Assembly (NCBI GenBank): GCA_964384255.1
Contig: CAYLKH010000022.1
Span: forward strand, 1 to 30,444
Length of the DNA: 30,444 nt
Reading direction: 5' to 3'
Source of the DNA: SIG469 sp964384255
Lineage (GTDB): Bacteria > Bacillota > Clostridia > Oscillospirales > Oscillospiraceae
The notes under the pieces are model-generated. The model was not told the origin of the DNA, searched no databases, and worked only from the letters and a program-made list of their open reading frames with translations. Position numbers and translations under genes: made by a program. The first letter of the stretch is position 1. Each line of letters begins with the position of its first letter. This document shows positions 22,534-30,317 of this stretch, in pieces.

Positions 22534-24600
22534 CTATATCTGGTTGGCCGCCCGCCATGCCGCAAGGGTCGCCTCGTGAACATTGGCCGCCTTGACGCAG
22601 TCGCCAATATAATGTACCCGGTTTGCGCAGCCCTCAAAGCTCATCGCGGCGTCAAAATTGGTCTGGCTTCCGGCACACACCACCACAAACTGAGCATCGA
22701 TCACCTGTTCGTCGCCATTTTTGTCTATATAATGCAGACCCTGCTGGTCGAATCTGGTATACTGCTTGACGAATACCGTATATTCAAAGTTGGGCATGGC
22801 CTTAAAATAGTCCATTATCATTATGATGTAGTGAGAATGAGGAGTCTCGGGAGCCAGCATACCCTGACGGGTCATAACATTCACCTGTCTGCCCTGCTGA
22901 GCCAGGAAAATGCCGATCTCCATACCTGTCTCGCTGCCACCAACGACGACCACTTTTTCAGGCAGAGTCTCAAAACGTTCATAAGCTTCCAAAGCTCCGC
23001 AGGAGTTTTCTGCGGTCAGTCCTTCAATAGGCAATGTCCGGAAGGTCGCGCCCAGCGCAATAACAGCCTCGTCAAAGCCTTCGGCGGCAATGCTCTGGCC
23101 GGTAGCTTCCGTGTTCAGCCTTATCTCAATATTGGGCCGTTTTTCAAGCTGCTTTATCATCCAGCTTATCCAGTTTGCCATAGGCCATTTGAAGGATACT
23201 ATATCCGCATGGCGCAGCTGACCCCCCAGACGATCCAGCTTTTCAAACAGTACCACATCGTGTCCCCGGTCAGCCAGCTCCTTTGCTGCATACATCCCGC
23301 CGGGGCCACCGCCTACCACAGCCACCTTCTTTTTTGCTGTTACAGGCCTGATAATAGACCGCCTGGTTTCTTCGCTGAATACCTCAGCAGGATTTACGGG
23401 ACACTGGCCGCAGCGGTTGCACTTCACGCAGGGAATAACATCCTCACCGCGATTCTCATACAGCTTGGTCAGGAAATCCGGATCGCAATGCCAGAACCGA
23501 TGGATAGCAATAAGGTCCGCGTCGCCGTCAGCAATGGTTTTTTCCATAAGGTCAGGGTCGCAGAACCCGGCCGATGCCTGAACAAGGGTTTTGCATCCCC
23601 GCTTGACCAGTTCTTTTTTCAGTTTGCGGGTTATTTCAAGATTGGGCGACGGCATATCCTTCGACACAGTGTATCCAATGGGATGCTGAGTGTCCTTATA
23701 ATCTGTGCGAACATGGACAATGTCAACATCGCTGCCCAGCTGTTCAACCAGCCAGACAGTATCTTCAAAATTGTGGCCAACACCTTCCACTGTCAATATC
23801 ACCTCAATGGGATAATCCGGTCCCAGCGCCTTGCGCAGCCCCGCAAACAGCTGGAGCATGAGCCTTGCTCTGTTTTCCCGGCTTCCGCCCCATTTGTCGG
23901 TGCGGTGGTTGCATTTGGTGGACCAGAATTCGTCGGCGATATTGTTGTGATAAGCGCAGTGGACGCTGAGCATATCAAAGCCAAACAGCTTCAGATTGAC
24001 CGCGTTTTCAATGGTAGAATCGATATAATCCTTTATCCCCTCTTCGGTGACCCATCCGATATCGTGACCCATAACGCCTTCACGTTCGGCATACAGCTGT
24101 TTTTCCGGGTCGTTAGGGTCGTAATCCAGATCGCCGCCGCCTTCGTTTTCGGGGCTGCTGGGTCCCGCGCCGGGAAGACGATTGTCGCCGGTGGGATGTC
24201 CGCCGGGAGCCTTGTCATCGCCGCCAGGGCCTCCGGGACCGCCACCGGGGCCACCAGGTCCGCCCTGTCCCCGGGGCATATTGCCCATGGGCATAGTCAC
24301 AGCATAAGCCCCCAGATCATGTATCTTTTGCAGACAGCGCTGGATTGCGTTGAACTCGGTGCGTTCCCTGTCCGACATCCTTGGGCCGCCTGGGCCGGTA
24401 GCTCCGTTCGGACTGGCCACCGCCGCCAGCAGCTTGGTGTCCAGCATTATGTGAGAAATATAGATCATTGACGCGCCGTTCAGCGCCCTGTCCGGCAGCT
24501 CGTCGCTGTAATGAGCGCCGGCAGAAGACGTCAGCCTTGTCTTAAACATCAGGTTTCCCACCTTGATGGGAGACAGTACGTTTTGATAATTATGTGCCAT
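22534..24600 (-). CDS. OYE-type FMN/4Fe-4S/FAD oxidoreductase (copy 2) with Gly/Pro-rich insert
   Basis: A 688-residue paralogue of the downstream gene. It has the FMN barrel (NVLSPIKVGNLMFKTRL; NHRTDKWGGSRENRARLMLQL), an Fe-S motif, then KKVAVVGGGPGGMYAAKEL and EKVVVVGGSETGMEIG for FAD and NAD(P)H. The active-site segment is SVHCAYHN, keeping His214 and having His218. The cluster cysteines are packed as C-x2-C-x2-C-x2-C (391, 394, 397, 400), unlike the usual wider last gap. Residues 111-157 are a Gly/Pro/Asp-rich insert similar in style to that of the flavoprotein at 4392. ATG at 24600 is supported by AAGGAAGG; a 47-codon upstream extension crosses the intercistronic hairpin and is rejected. 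It has only 9 bases before copy 1. Confidence 0.9.
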   Translation of the reverse strand: MAHNYQNVLSPIKVGNLMFKTRLTSSAGAHYSDELPDRALNGASMIYISHIMLDTKLLAAVASPNGATGPGGPRMSDRERTEFNAIQRCLQKIHDLGAYAVTMPMGNMPRGQGGPGGPGGGPGGPGGDDKAPGGHPTGDNRLPGAGPSSPENEGGGDLDYDPNDPEKQLYAEREGVMGHDIGWVTEEGIKDYIDSTIENAVNLKLFGFDMLSVHCAYHNNIADEFWSTKCNHRTDKWGGSRENRARLMLQLFAGLRKALGPDYPIEVILTVEGVGHNFEDTVWLVEQLGSDVDIVHVRTDYKDTQHPIGYTVSKDMPSPNLEITRKLKKELVKRGCKTLVQASAGFCDPDLMEKTIADGDADLIAIHRFWHCDPDFLTKLYENRGEDVIPCVKCNRCGQCPVNPAEVFSEETRRSIIRPVTAKKKVAVVGGGPGGMYAAKELADRGHDVVLFEKLDRLGGQLRHADIVSFKWPMANWISWMIKQLEKRPNIEIRLNTEATGQSIAAEGFDEAVIALGATFRTLPIEGLTAENSCGALEAYERFETLPEKVVVVGGSETGMEIGIFLAQQGRQVNVMTRQGMLAPETPHSHYIIMIMDYFKAMPNFEYTVFVKQYTRFDQQGLHYIDKNGDEQVIDAQFVVVCAGSQTNFDAAMSFEGCANRVHYIGDCVKAANVHEATLAAWRAANQI
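24130..24270 (-). repeat. Gly/Pro-coding low-complexity insert in OYE copy 2
   Basis: This part encodes residues 111-157, a run of GGPGGPGG units followed by a Gly/Asp/Pro/Ser-rich stretch up to ENEGGGD. It interrupts the TIM barrel after the TMPMGNMPRG segment. The third ene-reductase-like gene has an acidic insert in the corresponding region. Confidence 0.8.
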
Positions 24601-24627
24601 ATAATAACCTTCCTTTATGTTCCGTTT

Positions 24628-24649
24628 CCCCGGGGCTTTTGCCCCGGGG
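24628..24649 (-). promoter_or_regulatory. Intercistronic GC hairpin between SBP and OYE genes
   Basis: A perfect 9-bp stem CCCCGGGGC (24628-24636) with GCCCCGGGG (24641-24649) around TTTT. It lies between the solute-binding protein stop and the OYE ribosome binding site, with no T-run after it on the minus strand. Such hairpins often protect the abundant binding-protein message and lower expression of downstream genes. Confidence 0.7.
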
Positions 24650-24658
24650 ATCATTAAA

Positions 24659-26437
24659 TTACATTCCTTTGTATCGTTCAACGGCGATCTCTTCCAGCTC
24701 AATAGCTCTTTCAACGCCCAGAGCATAGCAGTTGTCAACATATTCTGCCCATGTCTCGTCGTTCAGCTCTTCGTCGCCGATTATCCATCTGAGGAATGTC
24801 GAACCGGCGTATGTACCGATCTCAACAAGGATAGTGTTCTGCTCAGTGGACTCATCGGTGGTAAAGGCTTCGCCCTCGATCTCGGGAGTTTCTTCCTTCA
24901 TGTTGCTGAGCCATATCTCGTTCCATTTAACGTTCAGCTCGCTGCGGCCGATCTCGTCATACCTCAGATCATACAGATAAGAACCGAAGGTAGAATACAT
25001 CTGCATGACCACCTTGTCGCTAAGCCCCTCGGGGTTGTTCAGGGCCAGATCGGTCAGGACTATTTCGCCGTCGACTATGTTGTAGGTCGTACCTTCCATA
25101 CCAAAGTTTGCCAGCATACTGCCCTGTTCGGTGTAGAACCAGTCCAGGTATATCAGGCACAGCTCAGGATTTTCGCACTGGGTGGAAATGGAGGTGGTGT
25201 TGTTCAGCGCATAGTCAGCGAAAACGCCGCCAAGATAAGATCTTTCGTCGATCACCGGGTTGGGGATAGCGGTCAGTACATCGGCAATGTTAGCAATGTT
25301 TCTGGTGGCGTCCTGAAGATTGCTCATAAGCCAGAGGCCGATCTTGCCTTCGGTGTACATTTCGTTTTCATGGTTTCTGTCAGTAGCGGTTATGAAATCG
25401 GGGTCAATAAGACCTTCGGCATACCATTTTGCAACAGTTTCGGTATAATCTCTGAACTCGTCAGAAACTGGGCCAAAAGCGATCTCGCCGTTGGTATCAT
25501 AGTAAAAACCGTCTGCAATAGTCGACGCAGATGGGCCTGTGCCGCCGGGCATGGACGCTTCGATACCCCAGGTGTTTATCAGCTGAACGCCGGTAGAGTT
25601 CCAAAGGGTAACCGCGCCATATTCAGTGTTAAAGGCTTTCAATATCTCGTACCAGTCGTCAATGGTGACCGGGGGATTTTCTGCGCTCCATTCAAGGCCA
25701 AGCTCCTCCAGCCAGTCAACGCGCATAACGGGGGTGCTGCCGGGAGAGGGTTCGGAATTTCCCCTGATCTGATAAACCGAGCCAAAGCTGCCAAGATCGC
25801 TCATAACAGCCTTTCTTATGTCGTCATTTTCAAAATAAGAGGTATAAAACGGCATATAATCATAAAGCATGTCGTCCAGACACATTATTACCTCGTCCTC
25901 GATGGCCGCATCATCCCCACCGGTGTAGAGAATAGCCACGCCGTCAATAAGGTCGCAATATTCCTGAGACGCACACATCAGGTTAAACTGCTCGCTTTTA
26001 GCCTCCTGGGAACATTGTATCCACTGAAGATCAACGTTCAGGTTTTCTTCGATCCACTGGTAGCTTTCCATATCCTCGTAGGTCATGACCAGATTAGCCA
26101 GGTCATGCTCAACAGGCATCCAGTAGGTAATGGCCAGAGTTTCGTCAAAAAGAGGCAGCTCATAGCCGTCATCAGTAATGGTGACCAGCTCCCGGGCAGC
26201 TGCGTCCGAAGCAGGAACACCGGCTACAGGGTCAGCCTTTGTGGCGCCGCCTTCTTCCACAGCGGGTCCATCCTCAGCGGCAGGCTCAGGCTCCACAGCA
26301 GCGCTTTCTTCAACCGCTGCACTTTCCTCAGCGGCCGGGCTTGCATCTTCCCCGGCATCCTTGCTGCCGCAGCCTGCAAAAAGCGCTGCCAGCATGGCAA
26401 AAGTCATGACCAGGGCCAACAATCTGATTTTCTTCAT
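24659..26437 (-). CDS. Extracellular solute-binding lipoprotein (family 1, LplA-like)
   Basis: A 592-residue lipoprotein. The signal peptide MKKIRLLALVMTFAMLAALFAGC has a lipobox LFAGC with Cys23 as lipidation site. A disordered acidic Ala/Glu/Pro linker (to about residue 85) repeats EESAAV twice and tethers the domain. The rest follows family 1 binding proteins: LAITYWMPVEHD, YQWIEENLNVDLQW, VDWLEELGLEW, PVTIDDWYEILKAFNTEYG, and YTEGKIGLWLMS, with many aromatic residues for a sugar-like or planar ligand. No ABC permease or ATPase gene lies in the window, so it is an orphan here. AAGGAG precedes the ATG. It is linked to the two ene-reductases downstream. Confidence 0.9.
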   Translation of the reverse strand: MKKIRLLALVMTFAMLAALFAGCGSKDAGEDASPAAEESAAVEESAAVEPEPAAEDGPAVEEGGATKADPVAGVPASDAAARELVTITDDGYELPLFDETLAITYWMPVEHDLANLVMTYEDMESYQWIEENLNVDLQWIQCSQEAKSEQFNLMCASQEYCDLIDGVAILYTGGDDAAIEDEVIMCLDDMLYDYMPFYTSYFENDDIRKAVMSDLGSFGSVYQIRGNSEPSPGSTPVMRVDWLEELGLEWSAENPPVTIDDWYEILKAFNTEYGAVTLWNSTGVQLINTWGIEASMPGGTGPSASTIADGFYYDTNGEIAFGPVSDEFRDYTETVAKWYAEGLIDPDFITATDRNHENEMYTEGKIGLWLMSNLQDATRNIANIADVLTAIPNPVIDERSYLGGVFADYALNNTTSISTQCENPELCLIYLDWFYTEQGSMLANFGMEGTTYNIVDGEIVLTDLALNNPEGLSDKVVMQMYSTFGSYLYDLRYDEIGRSELNVKWNEIWLSNMKEETPEIEGEAFTTDESTEQNTILVEIGTYAGSTFLRWIIGDEELNDETWAEYVDNCYALGVERAIELEEIAVERYKGM

Positions 26438-26487
26438 TATTTTTCTCCTTTCGCAAATTAAACCGATCGTATTTTGATCTTATCACC

Positions 26488-26516
26488 AGTTTAAATTTTC
26501 AAAATTTCAAGTTCAA
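26488..26516 (-). promoter_or_regulatory. Candidate promoter of SBP/ene-reductase unit with palindrome in the spacer
   Basis: On the minus strand TTGAAC (26511-26516) and TAAACT (26488-26493) are separated by 17 bases. The spacer contains a perfect palindrome, AAATTTT-C-AAAATTT (26493-26507). The site lies about 50 bases upstream of the ATG, after the hairpin that closes the AraC gene. The -10 is only a moderate match. Confidence 0.55.
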
Positions 26517-26547
26517 TCCCTCAAATTAACATAAAAGGTCATAATTT

Positions 26548-26590
26548 AACGACCCCCGCGAAAAGCAGTCAGCTTTCCCCGGGAGCCGTT
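26548..26590 (-). terminator. Long imperfect hairpin after the AraC-type gene
   Basis: Positions 26548-26566 and 26572-26590 can form 19 pairs with one mismatch and three wobble pairs around a five-base loop. It starts about a dozen bases after the AraC-type stop codon. The following minus-strand sequence is AT-rich (AAATTATG) rather than a T-run, so termination is likely but unproven. Confidence 0.6.
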
Positions 26591-26602
26591 TATTTCTCGA
26601 TT

Positions 26603-27802
26603 TTATCTTGTTTCATTCTCGGAATCAGACAGAGCGTCCACACTTCGGCGGAATTTCTGGGGCGTGGTGTTTTCGATTTTGTTCATGGCGCGATACAGGG
26701 CCTTAACTCCGCCAAATCCCGAAAGCTCAGCTATCTTCTCGTTGCTGTACCGGGTGCTCCGCAGCAGCTGCTTTGCCCGCTCCAGCCTGAGCTGTTGCAG
26801 ATAGTCCGACGGACTTATGGCATACCGGGCCTTAAAATCCCGGGACAGCTGCTGGGGCAGGATATTATGCTCCTCAGCCATAGAGGATATGGATAACTCG
26901 CTGTCAGTAAAATGGCTTTTCATATACAGCTCAATGTCCGCAAGAACCCTGTCGTTGGCGCTTTCTGCGGGGCTGAACTGCTGTCTCATCAGTTCAATAA
27001 ACTCATCTCCGACAGCTTCCATCTTCAACGCCGTGTCGGAGGTTTCAAACCTGCCCCACAGCCTTGGAGCGATGTCGGACAGATCCTCTTCGCTTCCTGC
27101 CTTGAAGGCCAGCAGATACGCCGAATTTTCCAGGATGCAAAACAGCTTTCGTTTCAGCAAAGGCAGATCGCGATAATCCTGGTGATCGATGCTGACGATC
27201 CTGTGGAAAACTTCCTCTCCCGCGTCAAAATCCCCGTTGATGAGCTTAAGGAACAGCCTTCGTTCCATCTCCTTCGGCTCAACGGACAAGGGTCCCTGGA
27301 CATTCCGTTCCCCGTTTAAGATAACCCTGGGTTCATGACCCTTAAACTCTGCGGCCTCGAACTCCGTGCGAGCCTCCCGAAACAGCCTGTTCATATGCTG
27401 TGGCTCATGGCCCTCAGCGCCGATAACGCAGGCGCCGATCTCTCCGGTGATCTGGGGAAGCTGCTCGCCGAACCTTTCCATTTTCTCTTCCGTTCCATAG
27501 ATAAGCGTCACCGTCTTCCCGCAGCAGGTCACCCAGCCGGTTTCCAGTCCACATTCCTCAGCTGCCTTTATAATGCTCTCAGCCCCTTCGGAACCTTTGG
27601 TGATGGCAAATCTGTAATATCCGTCCACATCCGGCATCCAGCCATCGTCGGCGATTATTCTCAATATCCGCTGCTGCCCTTTCAGCCTTTCGTCTTCGTC
27701 CTTCAGCCGGGCCAGCTCCATTTCGGCTGTCCTGCTTTTTTTGATCTGCCACCCCAGCGCGAATGCCGCTGCCGCCAGCAGCACCGCCAGCAAAACGGTC
27801 AC
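26603..27802 (-). CDS. Membrane-anchored AraC-family transcription regulator
   Basis: A 399-residue regulator. A hydrophobic N-terminal segment (residues 2-18) is followed by KKSR and a short coiled coil (AEMELARLKDEDERLKGQQR), so most of the protein should be cytosolic. Residues about 55-150 resemble the GGDEF-like sensor seen in YesN-type AraC regulators. The C-terminal ~100 residues hold two helix-turn-helix units: DSELSISSMAEEHNILPQQLSRDFKARYAISPSDYLQQLRLERAKQLL and SNEKIAELSGFGGVKALYRAMNKIENTTPQKFRR. No periplasmic ligand domain is present. A GTG at 27802 is chosen since AGGAGG lies eight bases upstream; a GTG three codons earlier overlaps that site. It sits between GH3 and the SBP, which it probably controls. 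Confidence 0.85.
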   Translation of the reverse strand: MTVLLAVLLAAAAFALGWQIKKSRTAEMELARLKDEDERLKGQQRILRIIADDGWMPDVDGYYRFAITKGSEGAESIIKAAEECGLETGWVTCCGKTVTLIYGTEEKMERFGEQLPQITGEIGACVIGAEGHEPQHMNRLFREARTEFEAAEFKGHEPRVILNGERNVQGPLSVEPKEMERRLFLKLINGDFDAGEEVFHRIVSIDHQDYRDLPLLKRKLFCILENSAYLLAFKAGSEEDLSDIAPRLWGRFETSDTALKMEAVGDEFIELMRQQFSPAESANDRVLADIELYMKSHFTDSELSISSMAEEHNILPQQLSRDFKARYAISPSDYLQQLRLERAKQLLRSTRYSNEKIAELSGFGGVKALYRAMNKIENTTPQKFRRSVDALSDSENETR

Positions 27803-27819
27803 CGATACCACCTCCTGCC

Positions 27820-27837
27820 CATATGCATTATCATATG
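27820..27837 (-). promoter_or_regulatory. CATATG dyad in the leader of the AraC-type gene
   Basis: Two CATATG words (27820-27825 and 27832-27837) flank six bases just upstream of the ribosome binding site. It could be an operator, perhaps autoregulatory. No clear promoter is visible in this 89-base gap, so the gene may be read through from GH3. Confidence 0.3.
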
Positions 27838-27855
27838 CCCGCCTTCAATTTCGTC

Positions 27856-27884
27856 GGCTCTCCCGAAGGCTGTCCGGGAGAGCC
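27856..27884 (-). promoter_or_regulatory. 10-bp hairpin after the GH3 gene
   Basis: GGCTCTCCCG (27856-27865) pairs with CGGGAGAGCC (27875-27884). It begins eight bases after the GH3 stop codon. No T-run follows on the minus strand, so it is either a weak terminator or a transcript-stabilising structure within a GH3-AraC unit. Confidence 0.6.
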
Positions 27885-27891
27885 TGATTTA

Positions 27892-30138
27892 TCATTTATA
27901 CCTTTCCGTCCTGTCGTCAGAGATAACGCCGCTCCAGTTCATACCAAATCCAAAATCATACTCGTTTCCGCAGGTATCCACGTGGCAGCGCATATCTCTG
28001 GGTACATCCTCCAGCTGCGCTTCAACGGTTTCCATATCCGCAGGCATCTGGCAGGGCAGCAGGCCGCCGGGTTCCACAGCTCCGGAAATAACATCCAGCG
28101 CCGCCTGTATCTGCGAATCGAAGCTTACGACGATCCCGTCAGCCAGCGGCTCAAATTCTGCCATTACCATGGGGTTTGCCACATTGACCACCGCAATGAC
28201 CGGCTTGTCTCCCATAGCCTCTCTGGTTTTTAAGAACACATCAAGGTCAGCGCTGTTTAAGGGAGCGTTTGTTTTTCCCCGATAAGATCGGTTTGCGCTT
28301 TCCTCGTGGGGATCTCCCCCTGCCAGACTGACCTGCCTTGCGTTAAGCGCTGTATAGGGGCGATATTGCAGAGTAATGGGCAGATACCCGCCCTCCTGGC
28401 TGTCGTATCCGATGCTGTTTGGCGAATCCATAAACACTATGGCGGCGTCGGCAGTTTCGGGGCTGTCAGCAGGAATGAAATAGCGCTCCAAAAGCTTCCT
28501 GTCCAGCGCCGGGACCTCTCCCTTTCCGGCAGTGGCAAAGGGTCCGCGAACAGCCGCCTTTATCCTGTTGGGTACATATACTCTGACCCTTTTCAGGGGC
28601 AGCACGCCGTTTTTGTTTTTTAGCATGACCATCGACTTTTGCTGTGCAGAATATCCCGCAGCCATAAACTCCGGGCAGCCTACCACTTTTCCGGTTTTCT
28701 CCGGGTCGAGATATGGGTTTTCAAACAGGCCCGTGCGCAGAATGTTCCTGAGCAGCCTTACGGCAGATTTTTCCATACGCCTGCGCATAAATTCTTCCCC
28801 ATGGGCAGCAACGCCCATATTATACGCGGCGATTATAGGCGCGGCGTCGTTGTTTCCCCCAAACTGATCCACCCCGGCCATGATTATTTTATAATGCCTT
28901 TCGTTAACGCTCAGATGAGCCGCTCCCCAGGGTCTGCCGTCAAAGGAATCTATGGCCGGGTTGTCGTCGGTGATCACCCAGTCGGTGCAGACTACACCGT
29001 CATAGCCATATTTTTCCCGAAGCAGGTCGTTGATTATATATTTGCTATAGGAGTTGCCCACATTTTCGCCATATCTTTTGTCCTGGTCAACAGAAATGGT
29101 GTAATATGGCATGACCGCCGATGCCGCTTCCGTGCCGTCGCTGAGCTTCAACGCTCCCTGGGTAAAGGGCAGCAGCGCTTCGTCAAAATTATTTCCCGGA
29201 TAAACGGCATATTTGCCATAGGCAAAGTGGGCGTCTCTTCCGGCCTCTCCGCTGCCGCCACCAGGCCAGTGCTTGACCATGGCGTTGACGCTTTCGGTCC
29301 CCCAGCCGCTTTCGATCTCAGCTTCCCCCGACGAGGTTTGCATGCCGTCGCAATAGGCTCTGGCCATGTCTATGGAAAGCTCTGTCCCCTCCCCAAAGGT
29401 GCCGCTGAACCGGCCCCATCGTGGCTCAGTGGCCAGATCGATCTGGGGCGAAAGGGCCGTGGCAATGCCCAGCGCCCGGTATTCCCGGGAAGCGATCTGC
29501 CCAAACAGCCTGACCTCCTGGGGGTCAAAGGTCGCCGCCATACCAAGGCTTGACGGCCACTGGGATATCTGACCACCGCCTCCGGCCAGATATTCTCCGT
29601 TGGATTCCGCCCCGTGTCTCGGGTCGGAAGAAATGTTTACCGGGATACCCAGATCAAGCCCTTCAACAAATGCCTGCATATTGTTGTTCCATCTTGCGGC
29701 CACCTGAGGGCTTTCGATACTGGTCATCAATACGTGCCTCACCTTGTCCCGGTCCAGGAACAGTCGCTGAGCATCCGTAAGGTCAGATATTTCCGCTCCG
29801 CTTTCGGCGAATGGCTTGCCGCCATAGGTCCCGGCAAAGCGCATGGCAAAAGCATCGTCCTGCCTCGGTACGGCTACTGACTGATGCTGGGAATAAAGCA
29901 TCAGTCCGGCGATCTGCTCAATGCTCATCCGCCCGGCCAGATCCGCCAGACGCTGTTCAACAGGAAGCCTCCAGTCCTCATAAGGATCCAGCACACCGTT
30001 TCGGTTAAGGTCCTTAAATGCAAATCCGTCATCCTCAATGATCCCAATTCCCGAATCCGGGCAATACCCCAGCGTGGCCCCGCCCTCGTTGATGATCATT
30101 ACATATCCGTCTTTTCCAACTTCTTTCCATTTCTTCAT
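27892..30138 (-). CDS. Glycoside hydrolase family 3 protein (beta-glucosidase-type)
   Basis: A 748-residue exo-acting glycosidase. Near the N-terminus DLNRNGVLDPYEDWRLPVEQR (43-63) is the calcium-loop-like signature of a common gut GH3 clade. The catalytic barrel shows SSDPRHGAES, DLATEPRWGRFSGTFGEG, VKHWPGGGSGEAGRDAH (Lys289-His290 sugar binders) and GVVCTDW with Asp386 as the likely nucleophile. The second domain includes KSMVMLKNKNGVLPL and ends with DFGFGMNWSGV. There is no signal peptide, so it likely acts in the cytoplasm on imported glycosides. ATG at 30138 has AAGGAG upstream; a longer open frame would begin inside the -10 box and is impossible from that promoter. Sugar and linkage specificity cannot be read from sequence alone. 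Confidence 0.92.
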   Translation of the reverse strand: MKKWKEVGKDGYVMIINEGGATLGYCPDSGIGIIEDDGFAFKDLNRNGVLDPYEDWRLPVEQRLADLAGRMSIEQIAGLMLYSQHQSVAVPRQDDAFAMRFAGTYGGKPFAESGAEISDLTDAQRLFLDRDKVRHVLMTSIESPQVAARWNNNMQAFVEGLDLGIPVNISSDPRHGAESNGEYLAGGGGQISQWPSSLGMAATFDPQEVRLFGQIASREYRALGIATALSPQIDLATEPRWGRFSGTFGEGTELSIDMARAYCDGMQTSSGEAEIESGWGTESVNAMVKHWPGGGSGEAGRDAHFAYGKYAVYPGNNFDEALLPFTQGALKLSDGTEAASAVMPYYTISVDQDKRYGENVGNSYSKYIINDLLREKYGYDGVVCTDWVITDDNPAIDSFDGRPWGAAHLSVNERHYKIIMAGVDQFGGNNDAAPIIAAYNMGVAAHGEEFMRRRMEKSAVRLLRNILRTGLFENPYLDPEKTGKVVGCPEFMAAGYSAQQKSMVMLKNKNGVLPLKRVRVYVPNRIKAAVRGPFATAGKGEVPALDRKLLERYFIPADSPETADAAIVFMDSPNSIGYDSQEGGYLPITLQYRPYTALNARQVSLAGGDPHEESANRSYRGKTNAPLNSADLDVFLKTREAMGDKPVIAVVNVANPMVMAEFEPLADGIVVSFDSQIQAALDVISGAVEPGGLLPCQMPADMETVEAQLEDVPRDMRCHVDTCGNEYDFGFGMNWSGVISDDRTERYK

Positions 30139-30172
30139 ACCATTTCTCCTTATTGGCTTAATGCATGGTAAC

Positions 30173-30189
30173 CGCCGGTCAGACCGGCG
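30173..30189 (-). promoter_or_regulatory. Perfect 17-base palindrome in the GH3 leader
   Basis: CGCCGGTC-A-GACCGGCG lies about 20-40 bases into the predicted GH3 transcript. It could be a repressor operator or a leader hairpin. A related 31-base stretch occurs in the phage operon gap at about 13563 (23 of 31 matches), so it may instead belong to a dispersed repeat. Confidence 0.5.
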
Positions 30190-30217
30190 ATCACTCAGTC
30201 CTTCTTCCTGTGTAGTC

Positions 30218-30247
30218 ATTATAACCCCAACAGGGCCTTCTTCGCAA
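30218..30247 (-). promoter_or_regulatory. Sigma-A-type promoter of GH3
   Basis: On the minus strand TTGCGA (30242-30247) and a perfect TATAAT (30218-30223) are separated by 18 bases. It is about 80 bases upstream of the ATG at 30138. Confidence 0.7.
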
Positions 30248-30268
30248 CACCAATGACCTCTTTAACAG

Positions 30269-30317
30269 GCACAAAAACGGAACTCCCCATGTCCAAACAG
30301 GGAGTTCCGTTTTGTGC
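30269..30317. terminator. Strong hairpin, probable terminator of a gene beyond the window
   Basis: GCACAAAAACGGAACTCCC (30269-30287) pairs with 30300-30317 with a single bulged A. On the minus strand the GC part is followed by TTTTTGTG. No gene in the window ends here, so it likely closes a minus-strand transcript arriving from the right. Confidence 0.7.

Noticed and set aside
22054..24471. An 805-codon open frame on the plus strand
   Set aside because: It is exactly antisense to the two ene-reductases, whose motifs are unmistakable; the frame stays open because of GC-rich codon use and has no ribosome binding site or recognisable domain.
24617..26461. A 614-codon open frame on the plus strand
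   Set aside because: Antisense shadow of the solute-binding lipoprotein, which has a signal peptide, lipobox and a good ribosome binding site on the other strand.
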